A stretch of 64,000 nucleotides of DNA from NCBI GenBank assembly GCA_021371795.1, contig JAJFVK010000014.1:1-64000 (forward strand), written 5' to 3'. Position 1 is the stretch's first letter. Each line of letters begins with the position of its first letter. Positions 32,320 through 42,517 of this stretch are shown here, piece after piece. Position numbers and translations under genes: made by a program. This DNA comes from Planctomycetaceae bacterium. Its GTDB lineage: Bacteria; Planctomycetota; Phycisphaerae; Sedimentisphaerales; UBA12454. The notes under the pieces are model-generated. The model was given only the letters and a program-made list of their open reading frames with translations, was not told the DNA's origin and ran no database searches.

Positions 32320-35172
32320 ATGCAGAAATCCATAAAAATAATTGGCGCTAATCAGCACAACCTTAAAAATATAAGTGTCGAGATACCGCGCGATAAATTT
32401 GTTGTGATAACCGGTATCAGCGGTTCGGGCAAAAGTTCGCTTGCGTTCGATACGATTTACGCCGAAGGGCAGCGGAAATATGTCGAGTCGCTAAGCGCGT
32501 ACGCACGTCAGTTTCTCGAACAAATGCAAAAGCCGGACGTTGAACATATTGAAGGTCTGCCGCCGACGATTGCCATAGAGCAGCGAAGCGCATCGAGCAA
32601 TCCGCGTTCGACCGTCGCGACAACGACAGAGATTTACGATTACTGCCGAGTACTTTACGCAAGAGCGGGCACTCCGCACTGCTGGGTCTGCGGCAAGGAA
32701 ATTTCCAGTCAGCACGCATCGCAGATTGTCGAAAATATTATGTTGCTGCCGCAGGATACGAAGGTGCAGATTTGCTCTCCGCTGATTCGCGGACAAAAAG
32801 GCGAACATCGTGAAATCTTTCAAAAGATTCAAAATGAAGGTTTCGTTCGTGTTCGTCTTGACGGTACAATTTACGACATCAAAAATGTTCCCAAGCTCGA
32901 CAAAAATAAAAAACACGATATCGCGGCGGTTGTCGATAGATTAATAATAAAGGATACCATTCGTGTTCGTCTTGCTGATTCGATTGAAACCGCATTAAAA
33001 CTTGGCGAAGGTCTTGTTGTTGTGATGGTTCAGGAGCCGGGCGGCGATAAGCAAAATGGCGGCAACGGCGGCTGGAAAGATTTGCTCTTCAGCGAAAAAT
33101 TTGCCTGCGATGCGCATCCGCAATCGTCGCTTGAAGAGCTTTCGCCTCGCTTGTTCAGTTTCAACAGTCCTTATGGTGCGTGCCCCGGCTGCGACGGCCT
33201 GGGTCAGATTCTCGAATTTGACGAAGACCTGATTGTGTCGGATAAAAATCTTACGCTCGAAAACGGTGCCATTGAAGCCTGGCGAAAGGGCGGCAAGAGG
33301 ATGAACATTTATTACAGTGTGATGATACAGAAATTCTGCGAAGATTTTGAAATCAGCCGGCAGATACCGTTTGCGAAAATTCAGCAGGAAGTAAGAAAAA
33401 TCCTTATGTACGGCACCACGGAGCAGGATGAGAAAAAATATCGAACATCTTTCGAAGGTGTAATTCCAAACCTTAATCGTCGCTGGCAAAACACAAGCAG
33501 CGAATACGTAAAAGCACGCCTGCACAGTTATTTATCCGAACAGCCCTGCAGAACGTGCGGCGGAACAAGGCTGCGAAAAGAAGCGATTGCTGTTACAGTC
33601 GGCGGTAAAAACATAAGCGAAGTTTCTGGTATGAGTGTTGAGGATGCGCAGAAATTTTTCACAGGGTTGAATTTACATGGCGAAAAGGAGATTATCGCGG
33701 CCGGCCCGTTGAAAGAAATCAAAGCGAGATTGAAATTTCTCGTCGATGTCGGTTTAGGTTATATCACATTAAACCGCACAAGCGCAACATTAAGCGGCGG
33801 CGAAGCGCAGCGAATCCGTCTTGCAACGCAGGTCGGCAGTGGACTTGTTGGCTGCTGTTATGTGCTCGATGAGCCTACAATCGGTCTGCATTGCCGTGAT
33901 AACGACAGACTGCTTGGCATTTTGAAAAGCCTTGTCGAAATTGGAAATACCGTTATTGTCGTCGAGCACGATGAGGATATTATTAAGGCTGCCGATTATG
34001 TTATCGATATCGGCCCCGGCGCAGGCGACCATGGCGGCGAGGTTATAGCGGCCGGTTCTTTGCAGGAAGCGTTAAATGCTCCGCGTTCGCTGACAGGCGA
34101 TTATCTTTCCGGCCGAAAGAAAATTGAAGTGCCGACACGAAGACGTACAGTTCGAATGACGCACTGCATCGAAGTCAAAGGCGCAGCGGAGAATAATTTG
34201 AAAAGTATCGACGTCAAATTCCCGCTTGGTGTTTTCACATGTGTAACAGGCGTTTCAGGCTCCGGCAAAAGCACGCTCGTTACGGATATTCTGCTAAAAG
34301 GGCTTTGGCGCAAGCTGTATTATGCCGGCGCAAAACCCGGCAAACATAAAAATATCCTCGGCACAAGTCAGGTCGATAAAGTGATTGAAATCGACCAGTC
34401 GCCAATCGGTAAAACGCCGCGAAGCAATCCGGTTACATATACAGGCGTATTCGATTTGATTCGCCAGTTGTTCGCCAAAACACGTGAAGCGAGAATCCGC
34501 GGCTACAACTCCGGCAGATTCAGTTTCAACATCAAAGGCGGCCGATGCGAACACTGTCAGGGGCAGGGCACGAAAAAAATAGAAATGCACTTTTTGCCGG
34601 ATGTTTACGTCATCTGTCAGGAATGTAAGGGCAAAAAATACAATCCGCAGACCCTTGAAATTACGTACAAAGGCAAGAATATCGCCGATGTTCTCGATAT
34701 GCGGATTGAAGAATCGTTGAAATTTTTCACAAATTTTCCGCACATCGTTCGTCTGTTGAAGACTCTCAATGATGTCGGACTTGGATATATGCAGCTCGGC
34801 CAATCTTCTACAACGTTGTCCGGCGGTGAAGCGCAGCGTGTCAAACTTGCAGCAGAATTGGGCAAAACATCCACAGGGCATACGCTTTATATTCTTGACG
34901 AGCCGACAACTGGTCTGCATTTTGCCGATATTCATAATTTGCTGAATGTACTGCAAAGATTGTGTGATTTGGGAAATACGGTGATAGTTATCGAGCATAA
35001 TCTTGATGTTATAAAACTGGCCGATTATATTATAGACTTGGGTCCGGAAGGCGGACAGGCCGGCGGTCAGGTTATTGCCACTGGTTCGCCGGAGGAAATT
35101 TTAAACGTGAAAGCAAGTTATACCGCGAAATATCTTAAACAGCATTTGAACGGCGGCGCGAAAAACCAATGA
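32320..35172 (+). CDS. uvrA: Excinuclease ABC subunit A
   Basis: The damage-recognition ATPase of nucleotide excision repair. The 950-residue protein has two ABC modules: Walker [13 protein letters not shown] (about 34) and [11 protein letters not shown] (about 644), and two LSGGEAQR signatures. Zinc-binding Cys groups are at CWVCGK, CRTCGG and [16 protein letters not shown]. Length is typical. A CGGAAA site precedes the ATG. It overlaps mtnA by 4 nt, so the two share a transcript. Confidence 0.98.
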   Translation: MQKSIKIIGANQHNLKNISVEIPRDKFVVITGISGSGKSSLAFDTIYAEGQRKYVESLSAYARQFLEQMQKPDVEHIEGLPPTIAIEQRSASSNPRSTVATTTEIYDYCRVLYARAGTPHCWVCGKEISSQHASQIVENIMLLPQDTKVQICSPLIRGQKGEHREIFQKIQNEGFVRVRLDGTIYDIKNVPKLDKNKKHDIAAVVDRLIIKDTIRVRLADSIETALKLGEGLVVVMVQEPGGDKQNGGNGGWKDLLFSEKFACDAHPQSSLEELSPRLFSFNSPYGACPGCDGLGQILEFDEDLIVSDKNLTLENGAIEAWRKGGKRMNIYYSVMIQKFCEDFEISRQIPFAKIQQEVRKILMYGTTEQDEKKYRTSFEGVIPNLNRRWQNTSSEYVKARLHSYLSEQPCRTCGGTRLRKEAIAVTVGGKNISEVSGMSVEDAQKFFTGLNLHGEKEIIAAGPLKEIKARLKFLVDVGLGYITLNRTSATLSGGEAQRIRLATQVGSGLVGCCYVLDEPTIGLHCRDNDRLLGILKSLVEIGNTVIVVEHDEDIIKAADYVIDIGPGAGDHGGEVIAAGSLQEALNAPRSLTGDYLSGRKKIEVPTRRRTVRMTHCIEVKGAAENNLKSIDVKFPLGVFTCVTGVSGSGKSTLVTDILLKGLWRKLYYAGAKPGKHKNILGTSQVDKVIEIDQSPIGKTPRSNPVTYTGVFDLIRQLFAKTREARIRGYNSGRFSFNIKGGRCEHCQGQGTKKIEMHFLPDVYVICQECKGKKYNPQTLEITYKGKNIADVLDMRIEESLKFFTNFPHIVRLLKTLNDVGLGYMQLGQSSTTLSGGEAQRVKLAAELGKTSTGHTLYILDEPTTGLHFADIHNLLNVLQRLCDLGNTVIVIEHNLDVIKLADYIIDLGPEGGQAGGQVIATGSPEEILNVKASYTAKYLKQHLNGGAKNQ

Positions 35173-36215
35173 AAAATTTTAAAACTCTACAATGGGTTGG
35201 CGATATAAACGGCAGTCTGGAATTGACAGACCAGCGGAGACTGCCTGTCGAATTTGTTACCATTCGGTGCAGAACTGTCGAGCAGTTATACAATTTAATA
35301 AAGACTCTCGCCGTAAGAGGTGCACCGGCAATCGGCGTTGCCGCTGCGTTTGGCGTTTGTCTTGCCGCGCAGGAAACAGAAAATTTAAAACTTCCAGAAG
35401 CCGTAAAACACATCGAAGAGAAAATTAATTATTTGGCTTCATCAAGACCGACTGCCGTCAATTTGTTTTGGGCATTGGAGAGGATGAAGAAAAAGTTAAA
35501 CGAAATTACTGAAGTTGATAATCTGCAAAAATGTTTATTAGACGAAGCGCAGAAAATTTTCGATGAAGACGTTGAAATGTGCCTTAAAATCGGAATCAAC
35601 GGGGAAAGATTTATTGCAGACGGCAGTTCGATTCTGACGCACTGCAACGCCGGTGCTCTTGCGACAGCCGGCACAGGTACTGCGCTTGCCCCGATGTTCG
35701 AGGCGCAGAAAAATGGCAAAAAATTTAAAATTTATGTCGACGAAACCCGCCCGCTTTTGCAGGGTGCGCGTCTTACCGCGTGGGAGCTTACGCAGGCAGG
35801 CATTGATGTTACGCTGATTTGCGATAATATGGCCGGGACGCTTATGAAGGATGGAAAAATAACTGCTGTAATAGTCGGTGCAGACAGAATCGCCGCTAAT
35901 GGCGATACCGCGAATAAAATCGGAACTTATTCGGTGAGCGTTCTGGCGAAAGCGCACAATATTCCATTTTATATCGCTGCGCCGTCGAGCACTTTTGATT
36001 TTAAGATTCAAACCGGCGATGAAATTCCAATTGAACAGCGAAACGCTGATGAAGTTTCTAATTTTATGAATTTAAGGACTGCACCGAATGGAATTAAGGT
36101 GTATAATCCCGCTTTCGACGTTACGCCGGCGGAAAACATAACAGCAATAATAACTGAAAAAGGTGTTATCGAATGTCCGACAAGAGAAAAAGTCAAAAAT
36201 CTGATGAACTCGTAA
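35169..36215 (+). CDS. mtnA: S-methyl-5-thioribose-1-phosphate isomerase
   Basis: Converts 5-methylthioribose 1-phosphate to the ribulose form in methionine salvage; homologues also act on ribose 1,5-bisphosphate-type substrates. The 348-residue protein shows RGAPAIGVAAAFGV, the catalytic Cys in THCNAGALATAG, and the catalytic Asp in GADRIAANGDTANKIGTY. ATGA overlap with uvrA. No other salvage genes are nearby. Confidence 0.93.
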   Translation: MKNFKTLQWVGDINGSLELTDQRRLPVEFVTIRCRTVEQLYNLIKTLAVRGAPAIGVAAAFGVCLAAQETENLKLPEAVKHIEEKINYLASSRPTAVNLFWALERMKKKLNEITEVDNLQKCLLDEAQKIFDEDVEMCLKIGINGERFIADGSSILTHCNAGALATAGTGTALAPMFEAQKNGKKFKIYVDETRPLLQGARLTAWELTQAGIDVTLICDNMAGTLMKDGKITAVIVGADRIAANGDTANKIGTYSVSVLAKAHNIPFYIAAPSSTFDFKIQTGDEIPIEQRNADEVSNFMNLRTAPNGIKVYNPAFDVTPAENITAIITEKGVIECPTREKVKNLMNS

Positions 36216-37945
36216 CGCTTCCTGATTCGGCGAAAGAAAAAAGAGCAGACATTTTTGTTTTGTTTCTGCTTTTGGCTTTCGGGCTTTATCATTCGATTAA
36301 TTATTGGGGGCATCAGCCTGTTCCGCATTTTGATTTTCACTGTTTTCATACCTCGAGTCGTCCGCTTTTATCATTTCAACCGCCGACAGATTATAAACGC
36401 ACTCCGCTTGTCGGACTTTTGCACATCTGGCTTGGCAAAATCACCGGCGGAGCGTATCCGGAGTTGCAGGGCGGCTGGCTTTTAAATTCGATTTCACACA
36501 CGCTGACGGTTGTTTTTCTGTGGCTGGCTGGTCGGCATATCATCGGCAAACACGCGATATGGTTTGCAATCATTGCCATCATTAATCCTTTTGGACTGCA
36601 ACTGCTGACGGAAGCTATTGCCGAAACACCGATGCTGTTTTTTATCTGGCTAACGTTTTATTTGATTTTCATTCGTTCCAGATGGGCGTATCTTGCCGCC
36701 TCGCTGGCGACGATGGTGCGTTACGAATGTGCCGCGCTGATTTTCGGTATGTTCGTAATGGATATGATAGAAGGCAATAAAAAGCAGCGCATTATGGCTT
36801 TTGTGTATTCTGCGGCTGCGTCAATTCCGCTGGGACTATGGCTGCTGGGCACATTTCTCGAAGGCAACACCGGCGGCACTCACTATTTGAATATTTTCTC
36901 AAAAGATTACATCACGCAATTCACCGGCGGCGCAGACAAAAGCACCGGCTTTTTAAAAAATGCAAAAGTTTTGTGGGAGGCCGGTTTTCTTTCGCTGATT
37001 CAGCCGGTTCCTTCTATGTCAGAATCATTTTCCAAAACAATAATGATTTTCAGCCAGGTATTTGTCGCGGTCGCGTTTTTCTTCGGCTCAATTTACGGCC
37101 TGATTAAAAAGCAATGGAAGATTTTGATTATGCTGATTTTCTTTGTGCCGTATTTTGTAGTGCACGCCAAATATCCTTATCCGATTCAGAGATATTACGC
37201 GACGGTATTTGGAATTGTGATGCTGATAGGCATTTACGGCGTTGTTGGTTTCTGGTCTCTTGTAAAAAGATTTTTACCCAGGCCGGCAATTATTTGCGCA
37301 CAGACTCTTTTTCTGATAACCTGTCTTATATGGACGCTGACACTTTGGGGCTATTTGCCGCGTATTGCGACTATGAGCATGGCGAGTGTCCGGCTTCCGT
37401 ATGTCAGTATATTAGTTATGGCGATTGCGTTTGCTGCCGGATTATATATCTGCCGTAAAAATATTTTCACTCGCATTGTCGTTCTTTTATTAATGTTGCT
37501 GATGATTGTTTCAAATCAGTTTAGCGTGGCTGCTGTTGTCGGCAACGGCGATCGTGATATAGAGTTTAAATATTTGACAGACTGGTATTGCCAGAACGCA
37601 AAGCCGAACGAAAAACTTGTTACTACTGTGCCGATTATACTCACGATTATGGCTCCACAGTATAAGGACAATTTCATTCACACGAATACGTTTGATGCGA
37701 ACTCTCCGGAGGAGTTTGTCCGCCAGTGTTACGAAAGGGGTATCACCTATGTTGCGTGGGATTCGCGAATGGGTATGACGCCGGGCAATGTATATTATAA
37801 ATCGTGGAAGATGGAGAACATAGCGCCTTTAGCCGTTGGCAGAGATATTGGCCCGTATCAGTTTATCACGCAGATTAGAGTCAATCAGCGGAGATATATA
37901 AACCTGTACCGTTTGCGTCCTGTCTCGCAGTTGCTGCAAAAATAA
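36173..37945 (+). CDS. Multi-span membrane glycosyltransferase-like protein (GT-C fold)
   Basis: A 590-residue protein with about ten to twelve hydrophobic spans and a soluble C-terminal domain (about 450-590). The first periplasmic loop contains an Asp in the place where GT39/ArnT-type enzymes carry their catalytic acid (HFDFHCFH, about 53-60). By layout it would transfer a sugar from a lipid carrier to an acceptor outside the membrane; the substrate is unknown. It overlaps mtnA by 43 nt, unusually long, so the true start could be later, but the N-terminal sequence is plausible. Confidence 0.75.
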   Translation: MSDKRKSQKSDELVTLPDSAKEKRADIFVLFLLLAFGLYHSINYWGHQPVPHFDFHCFHTSSRPLLSFQPPTDYKRTPLVGLLHIWLGKITGGAYPELQGGWLLNSISHTLTVVFLWLAGRHIIGKHAIWFAIIAIINPFGLQLLTEAIAETPMLFFIWLTFYLIFIRSRWAYLAASLATMVRYECAALIFGMFVMDMIEGNKKQRIMAFVYSAAASIPLGLWLLGTFLEGNTGGTHYLNIFSKDYITQFTGGADKSTGFLKNAKVLWEAGFLSLIQPVPSMSESFSKTIMIFSQVFVAVAFFFGSIYGLIKKQWKILIMLIFFVPYFVVHAKYPYPIQRYYATVFGIVMLIGIYGVVGFWSLVKRFLPRPAIICAQTLFLITCLIWTLTLWGYLPRIATMSMASVRLPYVSILVMAIAFAAGLYICRKNIFTRIVVLLLMLLMIVSNQFSVAAVVGNGDRDIEFKYLTDWYCQNAKPNEKLVTTVPIILTIMAPQYKDNFIHTNTFDANSPEEFVRQCYERGITYVAWDSRMGMTPGNVYYKSWKMENIAPLAVGRDIGPYQFITQIRVNQRRYINLYRLRPVSQLLQK

Positions 37946-38084
37946 ATTTTTGGCAGTGGAATGTGCCTTTTGACTTCCTGTGGAGGCGCAAGCGTTGCAA
38001 TGGTATTTTTCAAGATTGTCATAATACAAAACTGCCGATTTGCATAACAATCCTGTTATTTGGGGGTGTTTGTTATTCTGTCTA

Positions 38085-38114
38085 TTGACCTGCTATAAGT
38101 AAATTTAGTATTCT
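38085..38114 (+). promoter_or_regulatory. Sigma-70 promoter adjoining a start codon
   Basis: TTGACC (38085-38090), an 18-bp spacer and TATTCT (38109-38114). The ATG at 38125 lies only 11 bases past the -10 box, so the transcript would be leaderless or nearly so. Confidence 0.5.
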
Positions 38115-38124
38115 TGCATAGTAT

Positions 38125-39390
38125 ATGGCAAACTATGTGAAGAATAGATGGCTGATTGCTTTAAGCGCGGTTGGTATTCATATTTCCATCGGCTCGGTTT
38201 ACGCGTGGAGCGTAGCGGCTAAGCCGATTATGAATCTCTTCGGCTGTTCACTTTCTAAAATTACATTTACATTTTCAATCGCAATTTTTTTTCTCGGATT
38301 GAGCGCAGCATTTCTGGGGCAGTTCGTCGAAAACAAAGGGCCTCGAAAAGCTGGAATGCTCGCTGCATGTTTTTTCGGTGTCGGCGTTGCCGCGTCAGGA
38401 CTGGCAATCAGACTGCAATCGATTTGGCTTTTATACTTATGTTATGGAATGCTCGGCGGAATCGGTATCGGCATCGGATACATCACACCTGTCTCAACTT
38501 TGATAAAATGGTTTCCAGACAGAAGGGGACTTGCGACGGGCATCGCGATTATGGGATTTGGTTTTGCGGCTTTTGTCAGCAGTTTTGTAATGAAAAAATT
38601 AATGTCCATTCCTTCGGTAGGTCTTGAAGGAATGTTTTATATTCTTGGCTCCGCATATTTTATTTTAATATTTACCGCATCGCAATATATTGCGCCGCCT
38701 CCGAAAGGGTGGATGCCTGCGGGCACGAAATTAAGTAACGGGGCGATGAAAATCAAAACCGACCTTGCACAATTGACCGCAGGCCAGGCGGTTAAGACGG
38801 TTCGGTTTTATTTTCTCTGGCTGATGTTCTTTATCAATATCTGCTGTGGTATATCGGTGATTTCGGTTGCTTCGCCGATGGGGCAGGAACTGGCCGGGTT
38901 ATCAGTTGCTGCGGCGACAGGAATGGTCGCGATACTCGGCATATTCAATGGTCTGGGCAGAATCGGCTGGTCGAGTGTTTCAGACCATATCGGCAGACCC
39001 GTAACATGGACGTCTTTTTTTGTAATTCAGATTGTTTTATTTTTACTGCTGCCGAAAGTTTCACAGCCGATGGTTTTTCAGATTTTTATATTTTTGATAA
39101 TCACCTGCTACGGCGGAGGATTCGCCTCGATGCCGGCGTATATCAGCGACTTGTTCGGCACAAAACAGGTTTCGGCGATTCTCGGCTATATTTTGACGGC
39201 GTGGTCGGCGGCGGGCATCGTCGGGCCAATGCTGCTTGCATACGTGAGAGATAAAACACAAAGTTATTCATCGACGTTGTACATTTTCAGCGGTTTATTT
39301 ATAGCGGCATTGCTCATCTCAATTCTATTAACTATCAATATCTGCGAGATACGAGCTAAAAATCTTGAACCGGCGGTTTCTTTAGCGTAA
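38125..39390 (+). CDS. Major facilitator transporter, OFA (oxalate/formate antiporter) type
   Basis: A 421-residue carrier with 12 predicted spans. The start (NRWLIALSAVGIHISIGSVYAWSV, split here by the membrane) and the loop WFPDRRGLATGIAIMGFG match the OFA subfamily, which moves small carboxylates such as oxalate, formate or pyruvate. The actual substrate is unknown. No ribosome-binding site is seen before the ATG. Confidence 0.88.
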   Translation: MANYVKNRWLIALSAVGIHISIGSVYAWSVAAKPIMNLFGCSLSKITFTFSIAIFFLGLSAAFLGQFVENKGPRKAGMLAACFFGVGVAASGLAIRLQSIWLLYLCYGMLGGIGIGIGYITPVSTLIKWFPDRRGLATGIAIMGFGFAAFVSSFVMKKLMSIPSVGLEGMFYILGSAYFILIFTASQYIAPPPKGWMPAGTKLSNGAMKIKTDLAQLTAGQAVKTVRFYFLWLMFFINICCGISVISVASPMGQELAGLSVAAATGMVAILGIFNGLGRIGWSSVSDHIGRPVTWTSFFVIQIVLFLLLPKVSQPMVFQIFIFLIITCYGGGFASMPAYISDLFGTKQVSAILGYILTAWSAAGIVGPMLLAYVRDKTQSYSSTLYIFSGLFIAALLISILLTINICEIRAKNLEPAVSLA

Positions 39391-39402
39391 ACTGTTTACG
39401 CG

Positions 39403-40713
39403 ATGAAAGACAAATTATCAATACTGCTGGTAAATCCGCCGATTTATGATTTCGCGGCTTACGACTTCTGGCTCAAGCCTTTGGGGATGCTAACGGCTGC
39501 GGGCAAAATCGCAAACGCAGACTTTCAGCTATTCGATTTTTTAGACCGTGTGCATTCTTTTTATTCAGGCAAACCGAAATTTAAAAATGACAAATGGGGA
39601 CGCGGGAGTTTTTATTCAGAAATAATCACCAAGCCCGATGTTTTTAAAAATGTCCCTCGAAAATTTTGCCGATTCGGACTGCCGAAAGATTTTTTTATCG
39701 AATTTCTGAAAGAAAATGACCATTGCGATTATGTTTTCGTTCAAACCGTAATGACTTACTGGTATTTAGGCTATAAAGAAGTTATCGAAACTGTAAAAAC
39801 TTATTGGCCTAAAGCGAAAATAGTTTTAGGTGGGCCTTATACAAAAATTTGTCCGGAACACGCAAAAAGTATTGGTGCGGATTTTATTGATGGAGAGGAA
39901 AACAACCCCGTCATGGTCCCCGCAAGAGGGATTGAAATGATGACGAGACTAAACGGGGTGTCATTGTGGAATCTTTATAAAAATCCGGAAACGGCAGCGA
40001 TGAAGATAACGCAGGGGTGTCCTTTCAAATGTACTTACTGCACTGTACCTATTTTTAATAAAGGATTTACGGCCAGGCCTTACGAAGAAATAATCGAGGA
40101 ATTCAATTTTATAATTTCGCTCGGCGTTAAAAATATCGCATTCTATGACGATGCGCTTTTATATAAAGCTGATGAAGTTATAAAACCTTTTCTACGGTAT
40201 GCCATTAATAACAAAATTAAAATTAATTTTCACACACCGAATGCGCTTAACGCAAGATTCATAGATGCAGAACTTGCGGATTTACTTGTGAGGGCAGGCT
40301 TCAAGAGTTTTTATCTTGGTTTTGAGAGCAGTGCAGATGAATTTCAAAAGCAGACCGGCTCGAAAATTTTAGACAGGGAATTTTCAGAGGCTGTGAAAAA
40401 TCTTGTTACGGCCGGTGCTGAAAAAAATAGTATTACCGCATATTTAATCCTGGGACATCCGAAATTTGAGATTCAAAATGTTGAAGACTCTATGAAATAT
40501 GTTAACAGCCTGGGTGTTCGGTCGATGTTGGCGGATTTTTCACCTATTCCTATTGTGGCGGACAGCAAACTATGTGAGAAATATGTTGATATAAGCGAGC
40601 CTTTGATGCACAATAAGACCGTCTTTCCGATTATTGTATATGGGGCTGATAAAGTGAATCGAATAAAAGATATATGCCGAAGTTTAAATCATAAAGTCGA
40701 AGGTGCCGAATGA
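39403..40713 (+). CDS. Radical SAM protein with B12-binding-like N-terminal domain
   Basis: A 436-residue enzyme. The N terminus (ILLVNPPIYDF...LKPLGMLTAAG) resembles the cobalamin-binding domain of this class, followed by IVLGGPY. The radical SAM core begins at the CPFKCTYC cluster motif (about 206-213), which binds a 4Fe-4S cluster and SAM. The substrate is unknown. It overlaps the aldo/keto reductase gene by 4 nt (ATGA), so the two are probably made together and may act in one pathway. Confidence 0.85.
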   Translation: MKDKLSILLVNPPIYDFAAYDFWLKPLGMLTAAGKIANADFQLFDFLDRVHSFYSGKPKFKNDKWGRGSFYSEIITKPDVFKNVPRKFCRFGLPKDFFIEFLKENDHCDYVFVQTVMTYWYLGYKEVIETVKTYWPKAKIVLGGPYTKICPEHAKSIGADFIDGEENNPVMVPARGIEMMTRLNGVSLWNLYKNPETAAMKITQGCPFKCTYCTVPIFNKGFTARPYEEIIEEFNFIISLGVKNIAFYDDALLYKADEVIKPFLRYAINNKIKINFHTPNALNARFIDAELADLLVRAGFKSFYLGFESSADEFQKQTGSKILDREFSEAVKNLVTAGAEKNSITAYLILGHPKFEIQNVEDSMKYVNSLGVRSMLADFSPIPIVADSKLCEKYVDISEPLMHNKTVFPIIVYGADKVNRIKDICRSLNHKVEGAE

Positions 40714-41849
40714 AACAAAGCAGAGAAATAAGTTTTGGAAAAAGAAGCGGATTGAAGGTTCATCCAGTGAGTATGGGAGGGATGCGTTTTCCGAAAGATG
40801 TCGATGAGGCTATTTTGCTTATCAGGCAGGCTATTGATTCAGGCATGATTTATATTGATACGAGCAGAGGTTATAGCGACAGCGAAACAAAACTTGCCAG
40901 GGCACTTAAAAACGGTTACAGAGAAAAAGTAATTCTTTCAACAAAGTGGTGTCCGTGGAATCTTAAAGTCGAAGACAATGATGATACTTCCGCGGAGTGC
41001 ACTTACAAGAGACTCCGTGAATCGATGAAAAGGCTCGATGCCGAGTATCTGGATTTTTATCAGATATGGAGTATTAATAACAGGGAACAATGGGAGCAGG
41101 TAACGTGCAAAGGCGGAATGCTCGACGGAATTTTACGCGCTAAAAAAGAAGGGCTTGTAAAGCACATCGGTTTTACAACTCACGATACACCTGAAAATAT
41201 CGAAAAATATATCGATGAGGCGGATTGGTGTGAAGCGATTCTGTTTACGTATAATATGCTGAACAGGACGTATGAGGATTCAATCGCCAAGGCGCACGAA
41301 AAAGGCATTGCGACAATAGTAATGAATCCAATCAGCGGCGGAGTTTTAGTGCAGGATTCGCCGCCGTTGAATGTTGCGGTTAAAAACGCGATTGGTTCGG
41401 ATGATTTGGTTGAAACCGCGCATCGATGGCTTAAGACGAATAAAAACATAGATACGATTATCTGCGGCATTGCCAAGCCGTCTGATATAACTTCAACACT
41501 TGCAAATTATGAGAAGCCTGATTTTACGCCGGAGCAGATAAAACGACTTAATACGGAATTTGAAAAAATATCAATCAAAAACACCGGTTTTTGTGTCGAT
41601 TGCAAATATTGTCTGCCATGTCCGAAAAATATTTATATTCCCGGCTTTATGAATATCGCGTATTTCAGTGAATATTTAAAAGTTGAAGACAAGCCGCGCG
41701 ACAGCTATAACTGGATGGTCAATCCGATTAATGCGAGCAGTTCTGCCGACCCGTCGGAATGTATCGAATGCGGCAGATGTGAACAGAAATGTACGCAGAG
41801 AATTAAAATTATCGATATGCTTAAAAGGCTAAAACGAAAATTTGGATAA
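40710..41849 (+). CDS. Aldo/keto reductase with C-terminal 4Fe-4S domains
   Basis: A 379-residue oxidoreductase. The TIM-barrel reductase part shows the tetrad residues Asp/Tyr in DTSRGYSDSE, Lys in STKW and His in HIGFTTH. The C terminus adds ferredoxin-like Cys groups (CVDCKYCLPCP and CIECGRCEQKC), found in a known subgroup of these reductases. This suggests electron exchange with ferredoxin rather than only NADPH. Co-translated with the radical SAM gene. Confidence 0.9.
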   Translation: MKQSREISFGKRSGLKVHPVSMGGMRFPKDVDEAILLIRQAIDSGMIYIDTSRGYSDSETKLARALKNGYREKVILSTKWCPWNLKVEDNDDTSAECTYKRLRESMKRLDAEYLDFYQIWSINNREQWEQVTCKGGMLDGILRAKKEGLVKHIGFTTHDTPENIEKYIDEADWCEAILFTYNMLNRTYEDSIAKAHEKGIATIVMNPISGGVLVQDSPPLNVAVKNAIGSDDLVETAHRWLKTNKNIDTIICGIAKPSDITSTLANYEKPDFTPEQIKRLNTEFEKISIKNTGFCVDCKYCLPCPKNIYIPGFMNIAYFSEYLKVEDKPRDSYNWMVNPINASSSADPSECIECGRCEQKCTQRIKIIDMLKRLKRKFG

Positions 41850-41874
41850 TATTTTTGTAAAGATATAATTGTAG

Positions 41875-42498
41875 TTATTTTGTTTTCCAATCGTATTCTG
41901 CGTTGCCGTGGCTTTCGGGGTCGTCATTGGACATCAGGAAAATTTTGCCTCTCGCGGATTTGTCTTTGTCAATCCATCCGACAACGTAAACAGGCGCTTC
42001 TGTCGGCCATTGTTTTTTGTCAGCATCAGTTTTGACCTGAAGATATTTTCCTTTGGTAATGAAATACAATAGCTTCTTATTGTAGCCGTTCGGGTCGCAA
42101 TATGTTTTTGTCGGGTCGATGTTGCCGCGGAAGTCAGCGGTTATTGTATAACTCGATTTGTCTTCAGGGTACTCATAACTGCATTGCCAATGACCTTTGG
42201 CCAGGCCGTTTGGTTCGATTGCGATTTCAATATTGCCTCTGTTTGTGTCTTTTCTTGTAACAGGTGAGGTTAGGATCGTTTCGCAGAGTATCAGCGTTTT
42301 GCCGCCTTTACCCGTTTGTTTAACAGGCAGCGGCATAAGCCGTTTTTCTTCGAACCACGGTCTTTCATCATAAGCGGCCTTTTTGTCAACCGGTCCGAAG
42401 ATTGCGGATAAGTCAATCATATACAGCAGGGCGCCGATTAATAACACTACAAGCAAACCAAGAAGAGCGGCTGAGCCATTATTTTTTAAGTTTTGCAT
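41875..42498 (-). CDS. Membrane-anchored protein of unknown function
   Basis: A 207-residue protein with an N-terminal anchor (about 10-28) and a beta-rich soluble part that is probably extracytoplasmic. No family is recognised. A CAGGAAA site precedes the ATG. It shares a transcript with the dehydrogenase gene upstream (20-nt gap). Confidence 0.65.
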   Translation of the reverse strand: MQNLKNNGSAALLGLLVVLLIGALLYMIDLSAIFGPVDKKAAYDERPWFEEKRLMPLPVKQTGKGGKTLILCETILTSPVTRKDTNRGNIEIAIEPNGLAKGHWQCSYEYPEDKSSYTITADFRGNIDPTKTYCDPNGYNKKLLYFITKGKYLQVKTDADKKQWPTEAPVYVVGWIDKDKSARGKIFLMSNDDPESHGNAEYDWKTK

Positions 42499-42517
42499 TT
42501 TTGTTTTCCTGAATATT

